Assembly: GCF_001610835.1 (NCBI RefSeq)
Contig: NZ_CP011270.1
Location: 1,550,001-1,614,000 of the forward strand
Direction: 5' to 3'
Length of the DNA: 64,000 nt
From: Planctomyces sp. SH-PL14
GTDB taxonomy: Bacteria > Planctomycetota > Planctomycetia > Planctomycetales > Planctomycetaceae
The notes below the pieces were generated by a model that ran no database searches, was not told where the DNA came from, and worked only from the letters and a program-made list of their open reading frames with translations. The translations under genes and the position numbers were made by a program. Below, in pieces: positions 54,599 through 63,153 of this stretch (its first letter is position 1; each line of letters starts with the position of its first letter).

Positions 54599-54627
54599 CA
54601 AACCAGCCTTCACCGCGGGAGCGGCGA

Positions 54628-55704
54628 CTACTCGATTGGCGCACTGACGCCGGACGGCTGCTGCTGGGTGATGCAGTGGATCGATCCCAGTCCCCACACG
54701 AGCGGCGTGCAGTTGATGCCGACCACCTTGCGGCCGGGAAAGTACTCCTGCAGGATCCCCAGGGCGATCTCGTCGTTGGAGCAGCCGTAGATCGGAACCA
54801 CGACCTTGGTGTTGCAGATCAGGAAATTCGCGTAGCTCGCCGGGAGCTGAATCCCGTTCGCGTAGCTCGGCGAAGGCATCGGCAGCTTGACGATGTTGAG
54901 CGGCCGGTCGCGGTGGTCCGTCATCTCCAGGAGCCGCCGGTAGTTCTCCCGGAGCGGGTGGAAGTTCGGGTCCGCCGGGTTCTCTTCAATAACGGTAACG
55001 ATCGTATCCGCCGAGACGAACCGCGTGATGTCGTCCACGTGGCCGTCCGTGTCGTCGCCGACGATCCCGTCCCCCAGCCAGAGGATCTTGCGGACCGCCA
55101 GGAAGTCCCGCAGGGTCTGTTCGATCTCCTCGCGGGTCAGGTGCGGGTTGCGGTTCTGGTTCAACAGGCACGCCTCGGTCGTCAGCAGCGTCCCTTCGCC
55201 GTTGACGTCGATCGATCCCCCTTCCAGGACGATCCCGGGAGAGAAGCGGCGCTCGATGAACTCATCCGCGATCCGCCGCGGGATGGAGTTATCCGAGTCG
55301 TACGGGGGATACTTTCCGCCCCAGGCGTTGTAGTCCCAGTCGACGATCGCCCGTTCGCGGCGGCCTTCGACGTTGCGGACGACGTAGATCGGGCCGTGGT
55401 CCCGGCACCAGGTGTCGTTCGTGGGGTTGTAGTGGAACCGAACCTGGTTCATGTCGACCCGGCCCGCCTCCAGCAGGAACTTGACCCGCTTGGCCATGTG
55501 CGGGTCGCCGACGTTGATTCGGACGAGCTCCGACTCGGCGATCGCCCGGACGATCTGGACGAAAACGCCCGGGACTTTTTCGAACGCGCCGGGCCATGTC
55601 TTTTCGCGATGGGGCCACGAAATCCAGGTCGCTTCGTGCGGCTCCCACTCTGCCGGCATTCGGTAACCCAGAGAGGCAGGGGTCGCGGAGATCGTCGTCG
55701 TCAT
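54628..55704 (-). CDS. aguA: Agmatine deiminase / peptidyl-arginine-deiminase family enzyme
   Basis: A 358-residue enzyme from ATG 55704. It hydrolyses agmatine to N-carbamoylputrescine and ammonia on the way to putrescine. Landmarks: YRMPAEWEPHEATWISWPHR, DTWCRDHGPIYVV, LEGGSIDVNGEGTLLTTEAC, DDTDGHVDDITRFV and the catalytic-cysteine segment GLGSIHCITQQQP near the C-terminus. The frame continues 68 codons upstream without family features. The gene name rests on family resemblance; no other polyamine gene is near. Confidence 0.9.
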   Translation of the reverse strand: MTTTISATPASLGYRMPAEWEPHEATWISWPHREKTWPGAFEKVPGVFVQIVRAIAESELVRINVGDPHMAKRVKFLLEAGRVDMNQVRFHYNPTNDTWCRDHGPIYVVRNVEGRRERAIVDWDYNAWGGKYPPYDSDNSIPRRIADEFIERRFSPGIVLEGGSIDVNGEGTLLTTEACLLNQNRNPHLTREEIEQTLRDFLAVRKILWLGDGIVGDDTDGHVDDITRFVSADTIVTVIEENPADPNFHPLRENYRRLLEMTDHRDRPLNIVKLPMPSPSYANGIQLPASYANFLICNTKVVVPIYGCSNDEIALGILQEYFPGRKVVGINCTPLVWGLGSIHCITQQQPSGVSAPIE

Positions 55705-56081
55705 ATAGGGGTAAGAGACGGGAAAGGCTCGGTCGGGTAGTCCGTCCCGACGCAACTGAGCGCGCCGAATTATGGCGTTTCCGGGACCAGAGTCGAGTCG
55801 ATTTTGCCGGGGGGACCGGCCGAAATTTTCCCACTTTGTCAAGTTTTTTGGAGCAGGGGCCGCGGATCGCACGGCCCTTCCGGAGCAGAAAAACAAGACG
55901 CAAGTCATTTATCTAAAAGCGATTCCATCGCATCCAAGGCCGCTTGTTCCGGCACGGGCGCAAAAAAATCCCGCCCACACCCTCCGGAAGAACCCGGCGG
56001 GCATGGGCGGGATGGATGGCTTCCAGGCTCGATGGGCCCGCGGGCGCGGCCACCGGGCGATCGGCCTCGAAAACGAGGCGG
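55705..56081. other. Tandem intergenic region with the di-heme peroxidase terminator
   Basis: This 377-bp gap between two minus-strand genes contains the terminator of the peroxidase gene (55962-56013) and, closer to aguA, an AT-rich stretch around 55835-55920 likely to carry the aguA promoter. No copy of the dispersed repeat and no small gene is seen. Confidence 0.5.
55962..56013 (-). terminator. Rho-independent terminator of the di-heme peroxidase gene
   Basis: Read on the minus strand, the perfect 10-bp stem ATCCCGCCCA / TGGGCGGGAT encloses an inner partial hairpin (CCGG...CCGG) and is followed by seven T residues (the A run at 55962-55968 on the plus strand). It lies 69 bp downstream of the peroxidase stop. 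Confidence 0.8.
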
Positions 56082-57341
56082 TTACTTCTCGGCGGGGAGC
56101 CGGGCGTGTTCCACCTTGGGGAAAGGGCCCGTGCAGGCCTTCATGAACGCGACGAGGTCCTTCTTCTCCTGCTCCGTCAGGTTCAGCTTTTTGATCTTGT
56201 TGCTGAGGTTCTTGTTCGGCGTCCCGCCCTTGTTGTAGTGCTCGACAACGTCCATCAGCGTTTCGAGGCTGCCGTCGTGCATGTAAGGAGCGGAGAACTC
56301 GACGTTGCGGATCGTCGGCGTCTTGAACGCGCCGTAGTCTTCGGCCTTCTTGGTGACCGCCATCCGGCCGACGTCCGGATCCTTGGCGTCCATCCCGATG
56401 CCGAGGTTGTGGTACTTCTCGTCCGCCAGGTTGGCCCCGACGTGGCATGCCGCGCAGTTCACCCGCTCGCTGAAGAAAAGGTCGCGGCCGCGGACGGCGG
56501 ACTCGCTCATCGGGAACTTTTCGGCCTGGACCTTCGCCAGCAGAAACTGGGCGTAGACCTCCGGCTGGTCGGTCTTGAGGTCCTCGAGGTCTTCCGGCTC
56601 CAGCTTCGAATACTTACGGAGGATCTCGGCGTAATCGTACGGCGAGGCTCCGGTGACGAGGACGCGTTCGAACGATGCGATCGCCTTGGCGACGTTGTCG
56701 ATCGTGACCCCTTCCTTCTCGCCGAACACGGCGTTGAACTGCTTCACATAGCCGGGGATCGTCTTGAGGGTGTCGACGCACTGGACGTGCGTGTTCCCCA
56801 TTTCGATCGGGTTGGCGATCGGCCCCTTGGCCTGCTCTTCGAGCGAGTTGGCCCGGCCGTCCCAGAACTGGACCGAGGAGAGGATGCGGTTGTAGCTGAT
56901 CGGGGAGTTGCGGTTCCCCTGCTGGCCGTTGATGCCGACGCCGAACTGCGTGTGCTTGCCGAACCCTTCGTCCGGATGGTGGCAGTGGGCGCAGCTCACG
57001 GTATTGTCGCCGCAGAGGCGGGTATCGAAATAGAGCTGCCGGCCGAGCTCGATCTTGGCGCGGGTCAGCGGATTTTCCTTGAGGCCGGAGATCTCCGAGA
57101 CGCCGAGGTCGAGTCCCGGCGGGAGGGTGATTTCCAGAATTTCATGGTTCTCGGGCTTCGCCAGGAAGGCGTCAATCTCCTGGACCGTGAGCGTCTTTCC
57201 CTTGCCGGGGATGCCGGACGTCAGGGCGTCGCTTGGCAGCTTGACCTTCTCCGCCGCGGACAGGGTGGGGACGAGCATCAGGCTGGCCGCAAGGGCGGTT
57301 CCTTTCACGAACGTCCTTACGGAATGCGACAGGCGAGTCAT
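56082..57341 (-). CDS. Di-heme cytochrome c peroxidase
   Basis: A 419-residue periplasmic protein from ATG 57341 (GGAGAGAG upstream) with a signal peptide (VRTFVKGTALAASLMLVPTLSA). Two haem c sites, CAHCHH (117-122) and CAACH (296-300), plus LGRQLYFDTRL, GKHTQFGVG, FKTPTIRNVEFSAPYMHDGS and ETLMDVVEHYNKGG, mark the MauG/CcpA peroxidase family, which reduces H2O2 to water with electrons from small cytochromes. It is transcribed divergently from an OxyR-type regulator, strongly suggesting peroxide-induced expression. Confidence 0.93.
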   Translation of the reverse strand: MTRLSHSVRTFVKGTALAASLMLVPTLSAAEKVKLPSDALTSGIPGKGKTLTVQEIDAFLAKPENHEILEITLPPGLDLGVSEISGLKENPLTRAKIELGRQLYFDTRLCGDNTVSCAHCHHPDEGFGKHTQFGVGINGQQGNRNSPISYNRILSSVQFWDGRANSLEEQAKGPIANPIEMGNTHVQCVDTLKTIPGYVKQFNAVFGEKEGVTIDNVAKAIASFERVLVTGASPYDYAEILRKYSKLEPEDLEDLKTDQPEVYAQFLLAKVQAEKFPMSESAVRGRDLFFSERVNCAACHVGANLADEKYHNLGIGMDAKDPDVGRMAVTKKAEDYGAFKTPTIRNVEFSAPYMHDGSLETLMDVVEHYNKGGTPNKNLSNKIKKLNLTEQEKKDLVAFMKACTGPFPKVEHARLPAEK

Positions 57342-57462
57342 GCAGTCTCTCTCCACGGTCGGGGGATCAGGGATGGCGGGAACAAAGCAGGCTAAGCATC
57401 GGAACAGGGCGATTCTAGCCGCCGCCGCGATATCATCAATTCCCATCGAGCTTCTGTGATGG

Positions 57463-57477
57463 ATAAGATTCGCTTAT
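57463..57477. promoter_or_regulatory. OxyR-like box overlapping the oxyR start codon
   Basis: ATAAG-ATTCG-CTTAT is a 15-bp inverted repeat with the T-N11-A core of LysR-type sites and close to the OxyR half-site ATAG-N7-CTAT. It covers the oxyR ATG (57476) and lies 122 bp upstream of the divergent peroxidase start, a natural position for autorepression of oxyR. Confidence 0.55.
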
Positions 57478-58393
57478 GGACATTTCGCAGCTCGAAGCGT
57501 TTCTCAAGGTTGTGGAGTTCGGCAGTTTCACGCGGGCGGCCCGGGAGCTGGGAGTCTCTCAGCCGGCGATCAGTCAGCAGATGGCCCGGCTCGAGGAGAC
57601 GCTCCGCCAGCCGCTGTTCGAGCGGCAAGGGCGGAGCGTGCGGCTGACGCACGCCGGCGAGACGCTTCGCGCGCGGGCCGAGCAGATCGTCTCGATGGTC
57701 CGCGACACCCGCCGCGAAGTGACCGACGACGGATCGTCGGGGCGGATCGTCGTGGGCGGGATTCCGACGATCGCTCCGTATTTCCTGCCGCCGCTCATTG
57801 CCCGTTACCACAAGCGGTTCCCGCAGGTCCGGATCGAGCTGCGCGAGGACGTGACCGAGCGGCTGCTCCGGCTGTGCCAACAGGGGGAGATCGACGTGGC
57901 CGTCATGGCGCTGCCGATCGACGAGACGGGGCTCAAGGTGGAGCTCCTGTTCGACGAGCCGCTGCTCCTGGCGGTGCCGAGTGCGCATCCACTCTCGGCC
58001 CGGGACCGGATCCGGCCGGCCGACCTGGAGGACGAGCAGTTCGTGCTCCTGGGGGAAGAACACTGTCTGCGGGGGGACGTGGTCCGATTCTGTCAGCGGC
58101 ACGCGTTCCAGCCGGTGTCGGTCAATCAGGCACAGCAGCTCACGACCGTCGAGCAGCTGGTGGCGAGCGGGTTCGGGGTGTCGTTCGTCCCGGCGATGGC
58201 GGTCGACGCCGTGGCGGCCCGGCGGGTCGTGCATCGGCCGCTCACTTCCGGAGGCCCGCGACGGAAGATCGCGGCGTGCTGGAACCCGGTCCGCTATCAG
58301 ACGAAGGTCCTTCGGGAGTTCTTCCGCGAGATGCGGACGTTCGCGGCGGAACACAAGAAGTCACACGGCGAGAGCGCGAGCGGCGGATCGTAG
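57476..58393 (+). CDS. oxyR: OxyR-type LysR-family peroxide regulator
   Basis: A 305-residue LysR protein: helix-turn-helix at 1-60 (LEAFLKVVEFGSFTRAAREL, then GVSQPAISQQMARLEETLRQ) and a periplasmic-binding-like effector domain. The segment EEHCLRGDVVRFC places Cys197 and Cys206 nine residues apart, exactly as Cys199 and Cys208 of E. coli OxyR (HCLRDQ...C), which form the H2O2-sensing disulfide. With the divergent cytochrome c peroxidase this is a convincing peroxide-response pair. mogA follows 51 bp downstream on the same strand. Confidence 0.9.
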   Translation: MDISQLEAFLKVVEFGSFTRAARELGVSQPAISQQMARLEETLRQPLFERQGRSVRLTHAGETLRARAEQIVSMVRDTRREVTDDGSSGRIVVGGIPTIAPYFLPPLIARYHKRFPQVRIELREDVTERLLRLCQQGEIDVAVMALPIDETGLKVELLFDEPLLLAVPSAHPLSARDRIRPADLEDEQFVLLGEEHCLRGDVVRFCQRHAFQPVSVNQAQQLTTVEQLVASGFGVSFVPAMAVDAVAARRVVHRPLTSGGPRRKIAACWNPVRYQTKVLREFFREMRTFAAEHKKSHGESASGGS

Positions 58394-58444
58394 CCATTTC
58401 CCTCCGCGACATAGCGGCATTGGACGAACATTGAGGAGAGCAGC

Positions 58445-58981
58445 ATGACAGCGCAGACCGCGCGGATCGGGATTGTGACTGTGTCTGACCGGGCGAGCCG
58501 CGGCGAGTACGAGGATCGCGGCGGACCGGCGATCCTGGCGTACTTTCAGGAGGTTCTCACTTCTCCCTGGGAGCCGGTCGCCCGTGTCATTCCCGACGAA
58601 CGGGAGACGATCGAGAAGACGCTCATCGCGCTGGCGGATGGGGAAGGCTGCTGCCTGATCGTGACGACCGGCGGGACCGGTCCGGCCACGCGGGATGTGA
58701 CTCCCGAGGCGACCGAGTCCGCGTGCGAGAAGATGATGCCGGGCTTCGGGGAGCTGATGCGGAAGGTGTCGCTGGAGAAAGTCCCGACCGCGATCCTTTC
58801 CCGGCAGACCGCCGGGATCCGCGGCCGGACGTTGATCGTGAATCTTCCCGGTCAGCCGCGGGCGATCGGCGAATGTCTCGACGCGGTGATGCCGGCGATT
58901 CCCTACTGCATCGATCTCATCGAGGGGCCGTATCTGACGACGAACGAGGCCCGCATTCAGGCGTTCCGGCCGAAGCGATAG
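58445..58981 (+). CDS. mogA: Molybdopterin adenylyltransferase
   Basis: A 178-residue MogA/MoaB-fold protein from ATG 58445 behind GAGGAGAG. It adenylates molybdopterin before metal insertion. Signatures: IGIVTVSDRASRGEYEDRGG, LIVTTGGTGPATRDVTPEAT, SRQTAGIRGRTLIVNLPG and PRAIGECLDAVMPAIPYCID. It could also be MoaB, a close relative; the RDVTPE form and length favour MogA. Repeat copy 16 begins at the very next base after the stop codon. Confidence 0.93.
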   Translation: MTAQTARIGIVTVSDRASRGEYEDRGGPAILAYFQEVLTSPWEPVARVIPDERETIEKTLIALADGEGCCLIVTTGGTGPATRDVTPEATESACEKMMPGFGELMRKVSLEKVPTAILSRQTAGIRGRTLIVNLPGQPRAIGECLDAVMPAIPYCIDLIEGPYLTTNEARIQAFRPKR

Positions 58982-59305
58982 CGTCCTGCCGGCGCGGCTC
59001 TGTTTGCTCAAACCCAATGTGCGACGGCCGCTGGGGTCAAGGGGCCAAAAACAACACAGGCCCCCTTGCCGCCGGAGGCGCTTCCATAAGGAACCGTGGT
59101 AAGCAACGGGTGTCCGCTTTGGGCAGCCGGCGGTGAGAACTCACGGCTCGCCTTGCGATCCCCGCGGGTTGGTGAGGGGGCATCCGGCACGTTGGCCGCG
59201 TCTGGATACTCACTCCTTCAGACATCTCTCGACGGCCAGGCCTCCGGCGGGCGGGGGGGCGTGGCCCCCTTGCATCCCCCACCAGGGGTACCCCCTGGAC
59301 CCCGG
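58982..59305 (-). repeat. Dispersed hairpin repeat, copy 16 (reverse, long-loop subtype)
   Basis: A 324-bp copy whose first base follows the mogA TAG directly. It lies in a convergent junction, 40 bp from the dgkA stop. Hairpin B is GGGGGC-CAC-GCCCCC and hairpin G is GGGGGCC...GGCCCC with the TGTGTTGTT loop. Confidence 0.96.
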
Positions 59306-59345
59306 TTTGTGTTGAGCGATTGTTGAAACGCGGCCTGCTGGATGA

Positions 59346-59714
59346 TCAGCGCGGGCTGACCACCAGCACCCATAAACGCGGGCCGAAGATCGCCGCTCCG
59401 ACCGCCGCCGCGCCGAGAGCCGCCAGCAACACCCCGCCCGCCGCCAGGTCCTTCGCATGCCCCACCGCCGAGTCCCGGTCCGGATGCAGGCGGTTCAGCA
59501 GCGCCTCAATCGCCGTGTTGAATGCCTCCGCCGCAGTCACGGTCGCAATAGCCATCGCCACGGCGCACCACTCCCACGGCTCAATCCTCCAGAACACCCC
59601 CGCCGCCACGACCACAACAGCGGCCACGAGATGCACCCGCGCGTTCCGCTCCCGCGCGAACAGAGCCGCGATCCCCCGGCCGGCGTAGACGAACGACAGA
59701 AGGAAGTCCCTCAA
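59346..59714 (-). CDS. dgkA: Diacylglycerol kinase (prokaryotic DgkA family)
   Basis: A 122-residue membrane protein with three hydrophobic helices and the family motif EAFNTAIEALLNRLHPD, then KDLAAGGVLLAALGAA. It phosphorylates diacylglycerol or undecaprenol with ATP. The longest frame starts at a GTG inside or beyond the upstream gene's terminator, so I prefer TTG 59714, which has GAGG 8 nt upstream and comes just after that terminator. Transcription would need its own promoter in the few bases between, or read-through. Confidence 0.85.
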   Translation of the reverse strand: MRDFLLSFVYAGRGIAALFARERNARVHLVAAVVVVAAGVFWRIEPWEWCAVAMAIATVTAAEAFNTAIEALLNRLHPDRDSAVGHAKDLAAGGVLLAALGAAAVGAAIFGPRLWVLVVSPR

Positions 59715-59744
59715 GGTCCTGGCCTCGATTCCCGCACAGACAAC

Positions 59745-59775
59745 AAAAAAAGGGGCATGTCCTGAGACATGCCCC
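59745..59775 (-). terminator. Rho-independent terminator of the metalloprotease gene
   Basis: On the minus strand the perfect 10-bp stem GGGGCATGTC / GACATGCCCC closes a 4-nt loop and is followed by seven T residues (plus-strand A run 59745-59751). It begins 21 bp after the stop of the metalloprotease gene and 30 bp before the proposed dgkA start. Confidence 0.92.
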
Positions 59776-59795
59776 TCGATCACTTCATTCCAATC

Positions 59796-62447
59796 TTACT
59801 CGGCCTGCTGGCCAAAGCGGAGGATGATCCCGCCTCCACCCCCGCCGCCGCTGTTGATCGTGACCTGGGCATTGAGGGCCGCCCGGATCCGCGACTGGCT
59901 GTCGATGAGGTGGGCTCGCGTGTAGTCATCGAGCTTCAACCCCTGGGCATCCAGCAGCGTCTTGATCTGGCCGTCGACCGCCTGGAGATGCATCCGGGTC
60001 AGGGTCCGGGCGTCTTCCGGAACGCCAGTGTCCTGGTTCAGCATCTTCGCCAGTTCCTCGAACGTCACCCGCTGCAGATTGCGGCGGAAGCTCGAGATCA
60101 TCGGCTTGCGGTTCGAGTACTCCCCTTCCAGCTTCTCCGGACGGTACTCGGCCGTGATGCCGTCGATCAGCGTCTTGACGTGCTCGGCCAGGGTGTAGGC
60201 GTCGTCGCCGTCCTTGACCTTGAACTCGCTGTCGGCGATCCGGTTCAGAACCTGTGACGAGATCAGGTGCCGCAGGATCCGGGCCTGCATTTTTTCCACG
60301 GTGTCGTGGATCGGATAGTCGAGCCGGTTCAGCTCCGTCAGGCCCCAGTGGTTCCAGCGGGTGGCGGCGAGGTAGTTCAGCGACGGCCCGTCGATCTTCG
60401 GCGAGGCGAAGGCCGAATCGACGACGAGCTTCATTGCTTCCCGCTGCTTCTCGGCCGGAATGGCCTGGAACGGAACGCGGGCGTTCGGAGTTCCCTTGTG
60501 GTCGCGGTTGACCGTCACGCCGCCGGGGAACCGGGCGGCGTACTGGGCACACCGCCAGTACTCGCCGAACAGGATCCCGAAGGCCTGACGGGCCCGCTGG
60601 TAGCCTTCACCATCCTTGACCGTCCGTTCGACGACCTCCGGCAGCAGTTCGACCGAGTGGGCCATCTGCCGCTTCACGAATTCGAGCGGGTCCTTGCCGA
60701 GGTCGTAGCGGTTCGAGAGCGGGTCGCTGTCTTCCGGACGGGTGTCTTCGTCCGTCCCGTAGTCGAGGCCGGGCTGGCCGGACTTGGCGGCGATCTTGGT
60801 CAGCTCTTCCTTCTCATCTCCCTTGAGGAGGCTGTAGCCGTACTCGATGGCCCAGTGGTCGTACGGACCGATCGTCTGGGTGTAGAACAGGCCCTGCTTG
60901 GCTCCCTTGGGGGCGATGTTCGGCGGAGCATAGTCCATGACGCTGCCGACGGTTCCTTCGGCAGTCCCCTTCTCGAGGTCGGCCATCTCTTCCATCGTCT
61001 TCCAGGCGCTGGCCTTGAAGTTGTGCCGCAGGCCGAGCGTATGCCCGACTTCGTGCATCACGACTTCCTTCAGCCCCTGGTGGATGAACTCCTCGGGAAG
61101 CTTACCGTCGGCCGACAGCTCGGGACGGGCGGCGAAGGCGGAGGCGGCGAAGCCCATCTGCCACTGCATCCCCTGGCAGAGGGAGCACTGCTCGCCGTGC
61201 CGGTGCTGGTGCGCTGCGCGGCTCCCGGACTGCGAGACGAACGGCGTCTCGAACGGGGTCCAGTCGGCGTTGAGGCCATGGGCCGCCGACGGGATCAAAG
61301 TCTCATACTGCTGCTTCCACGACTGAAGGAAGCCGGCGTCGAAGATGATGTCGGCGTCGAGGATCTGCCCGGTCCGGGGGTCGACCCGCGAGGGGCCCAT
61401 GGCGAAGCCGGCGTCGGCGGTGATCCAGCGGAAGGTGTTGTAATGGATGTCTTCCGGGTCCCAGGTGTCGTTGTCCTGCTGCTGCTCGACGCGGATGGCG
61501 CCGGCGAACCCGAGTTTCTCGAAGGCCTTGTTCCACTCCAGGATCCCCGCCTCGATCGTCGGGCGGAGCGCGATCGGAACCGTCCGCTCCATGTAGAAGG
61601 TGATCGCCTTCTTGGGGGGGCAGAACTTGACCTTGTCGTCCTTCTTCCGCAGGTCCCAGCGGTTGATGTAGCGGACGAAGTGCTGGTCTTCGGGCGAGGT
61701 GGAGAAGTCCTTCAGGACCGTCATGAAGTAGCCGACCCGGTCATCAGCGCGGCGCGTGGTGTAGCCGTTGGAACCGAGTTGCGGCAGCAGGCTGATGCTG
61801 TAGTGAATGCCGACCGGCACCCCTTTGGAATCGGGAACCGTGTCGAGTTCCTGCCGGCCGGAGTAGACGGCGGAGACCTGGAGTTCGACGTTGTCTTCGA
61901 AGGCCTTGACCTTGCCGATCGTCGACCGGTCGGAGGCGAACATGAAGTCGCCGAGGGCCCGGCCGATCTGGAGATCGTCGTTCATGAAGACGCGGGTCAT
62001 GTCGACCAGCACGCCACCGGGGGAGGTCGTCAGGATCGGGAGGGCGTAGAGGACGCTGTCGTTGTAGGCGATCTTGACGGCGCTTGCTTCCGGGCTTTCC
62101 GGAGCGGCGCGGTAGCGGACGTTCCGCCGGATGACGAACAGCTTGTCTTCGGACTTCCGGAAGGTCCAGATGATGTCGTCGCCGAAGCCCCACGACATTC
62201 CGCCGATGACCATTCCCGAGCTGACGCCGCGGGCGATGGAGGGGAGGATGATGTATTCCCGGCCGAGCATTCCGTCTTTGATTTCGACCAGCAGTTGCTG
62301 GTCCTTGTGGTAGACGTTCCACAGGCCGGAAGATTTTGTCTTCCCCTTCGTCAGCTCTTCAAACTTGGACGTATCCTGACCGCGGGCCGGGCCGCCGCTG
62401 CCGATCAGGCAGGCGGTCGTCAAACACAACGCCATCCAGAACCGCAT
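59796..62447 (-). CDS. Exported zinc metalloprotease (DUF5117/DUF4953-type, metzincin-like)
   Basis: An 883-residue protein with a signal peptide (MRFWMALCLTTACLIGSGGP). The catalytic zinc motif HEVGHTLGLRH (465-475; HExxHxxGxxH) is intact and followed by SVMDYAPPNIA with the Met-turn. N-terminal DUF5117-like region (about 30-200: LLVEIKDGMLGREYIILPS, WGFGDDIIWTFRKSEDKLFV) and a helical C-terminus complete the DUF4953-type layout known from Bacteroidetes and Planctomycetes. An insert at about 410-425 contains HQHRHGEQCSLC, possibly a second metal site. The tail is a glycine run. It is probably periplasmic or secreted. Confidence 0.93.
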   Translation of the reverse strand: MRFWMALCLTTACLIGSGGPARGQDTSKFEELTKGKTKSSGLWNVYHKDQQLLVEIKDGMLGREYIILPSIARGVSSGMVIGGMSWGFGDDIIWTFRKSEDKLFVIRRNVRYRAAPESPEASAVKIAYNDSVLYALPILTTSPGGVLVDMTRVFMNDDLQIGRALGDFMFASDRSTIGKVKAFEDNVELQVSAVYSGRQELDTVPDSKGVPVGIHYSISLLPQLGSNGYTTRRADDRVGYFMTVLKDFSTSPEDQHFVRYINRWDLRKKDDKVKFCPPKKAITFYMERTVPIALRPTIEAGILEWNKAFEKLGFAGAIRVEQQQDNDTWDPEDIHYNTFRWITADAGFAMGPSRVDPRTGQILDADIIFDAGFLQSWKQQYETLIPSAAHGLNADWTPFETPFVSQSGSRAAHQHRHGEQCSLCQGMQWQMGFAASAFAARPELSADGKLPEEFIHQGLKEVVMHEVGHTLGLRHNFKASAWKTMEEMADLEKGTAEGTVGSVMDYAPPNIAPKGAKQGLFYTQTIGPYDHWAIEYGYSLLKGDEKEELTKIAAKSGQPGLDYGTDEDTRPEDSDPLSNRYDLGKDPLEFVKRQMAHSVELLPEVVERTVKDGEGYQRARQAFGILFGEYWRCAQYAARFPGGVTVNRDHKGTPNARVPFQAIPAEKQREAMKLVVDSAFASPKIDGPSLNYLAATRWNHWGLTELNRLDYPIHDTVEKMQARILRHLISSQVLNRIADSEFKVKDGDDAYTLAEHVKTLIDGITAEYRPEKLEGEYSNRKPMISSFRRNLQRVTFEELAKMLNQDTGVPEDARTLTRMHLQAVDGQIKTLLDAQGLKLDDYTRAHLIDSQSRIRAALNAQVTINSGGGGGGGIILRFGQQAE

Positions 62448-62799
62448 GGCACTCCTCTTTGAGACGAAATCCTTAGGGAAGCAGAACCGATCGAGCGTAT
62501 CTCATCACGTGCCAGCCAGCACGTGCAAGACGCCTGTTTCCAGCTCCAGCCGACGGCGCACCGCGACGGTTACGCATCACGTTCCGGAATGTTGCCGACC
62601 GGCATCATGCCCCTGGCTGGAAAAAGCCGCTCAATCGGAATGATATCAATGGGGACGCGGGGCTGACAGAAAATCCTTGTGGAGGGCGGGCGATTCTGGG
62701 GAGGGTGCGGGGCGTGCCGGCGCACTCAATTTTGGATGAATGTCGGAAAGCGTGCCTGGCGGATGGGTGTCTTTTGCCCAACTCAACCTCGATCGCCCA
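62448..62799. other. Intergenic region upstream of the metalloprotease gene
   Basis: The 352 bp between the metalloprotease start and repeat copy 17 contain one perfect inverted repeat (62506-62525) and no convincing gene. Short open frames in it lack ribosome sites or family features. Confidence 0.45.
62506..62525. promoter_or_regulatory. CACGTGC-CAGCCA-GCACGTG inverted repeat
   Basis: Perfect 7-bp arms around a 6-nt spacer, about 60 nt upstream of the metalloprotease ATG at 62447; each arm contains the CACGTG palindrome. It is operator-like; the regulator is unknown. Confidence 0.45.
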
Positions 62800-63124
62800 C
62801 CGGGTCCAGGGGCACCCTGGTGGGGGATGCAAGGGGGCAACGCCCTCTTGCCCGCCGGAGGCCGTCTCGCCGGAGGCCGTCGAAAGGAGTATGTGTCCGA
62901 ACGACGGATAAGGTGCCGGATGGCCCCTCACCAAGCCGCGGGGATTGCGAAACAAGCGGTGTCTGTTTAGGGGGTCCTCAACTCCGGTACCACAAGGGGG
63001 ACATCCGTTGTGTCCCACGGTTCCGCGACGAAAGCGCCTCCGGCGGCAAGGGGGTGAGACCCCCTTGACCCCGGCTGCCGTCGCACATTGGGTTTGAGCG
63101 AGCGAAGCTGTGCCGGCAAGGACG
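62800..63124 (+). repeat. Dispersed hairpin repeat, copy 17 (forward)
   Basis: A 325-bp copy between the 5' end of the metalloprotease gene and the 3' end of the DUF4159 gene, stopping 29 bp before the latter's stop. The segment after GGAGGCC carries a short local duplication (GCCGGAGGCC twice), and the central GTGTCC hairpin is degenerate. Hairpin G is AAGGGGGT-GAG-ACCCCCTT. Confidence 0.94.
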
Positions 63125-63153
63125 GGGTGCCCGCGACTACGAAATGCCGCCGC

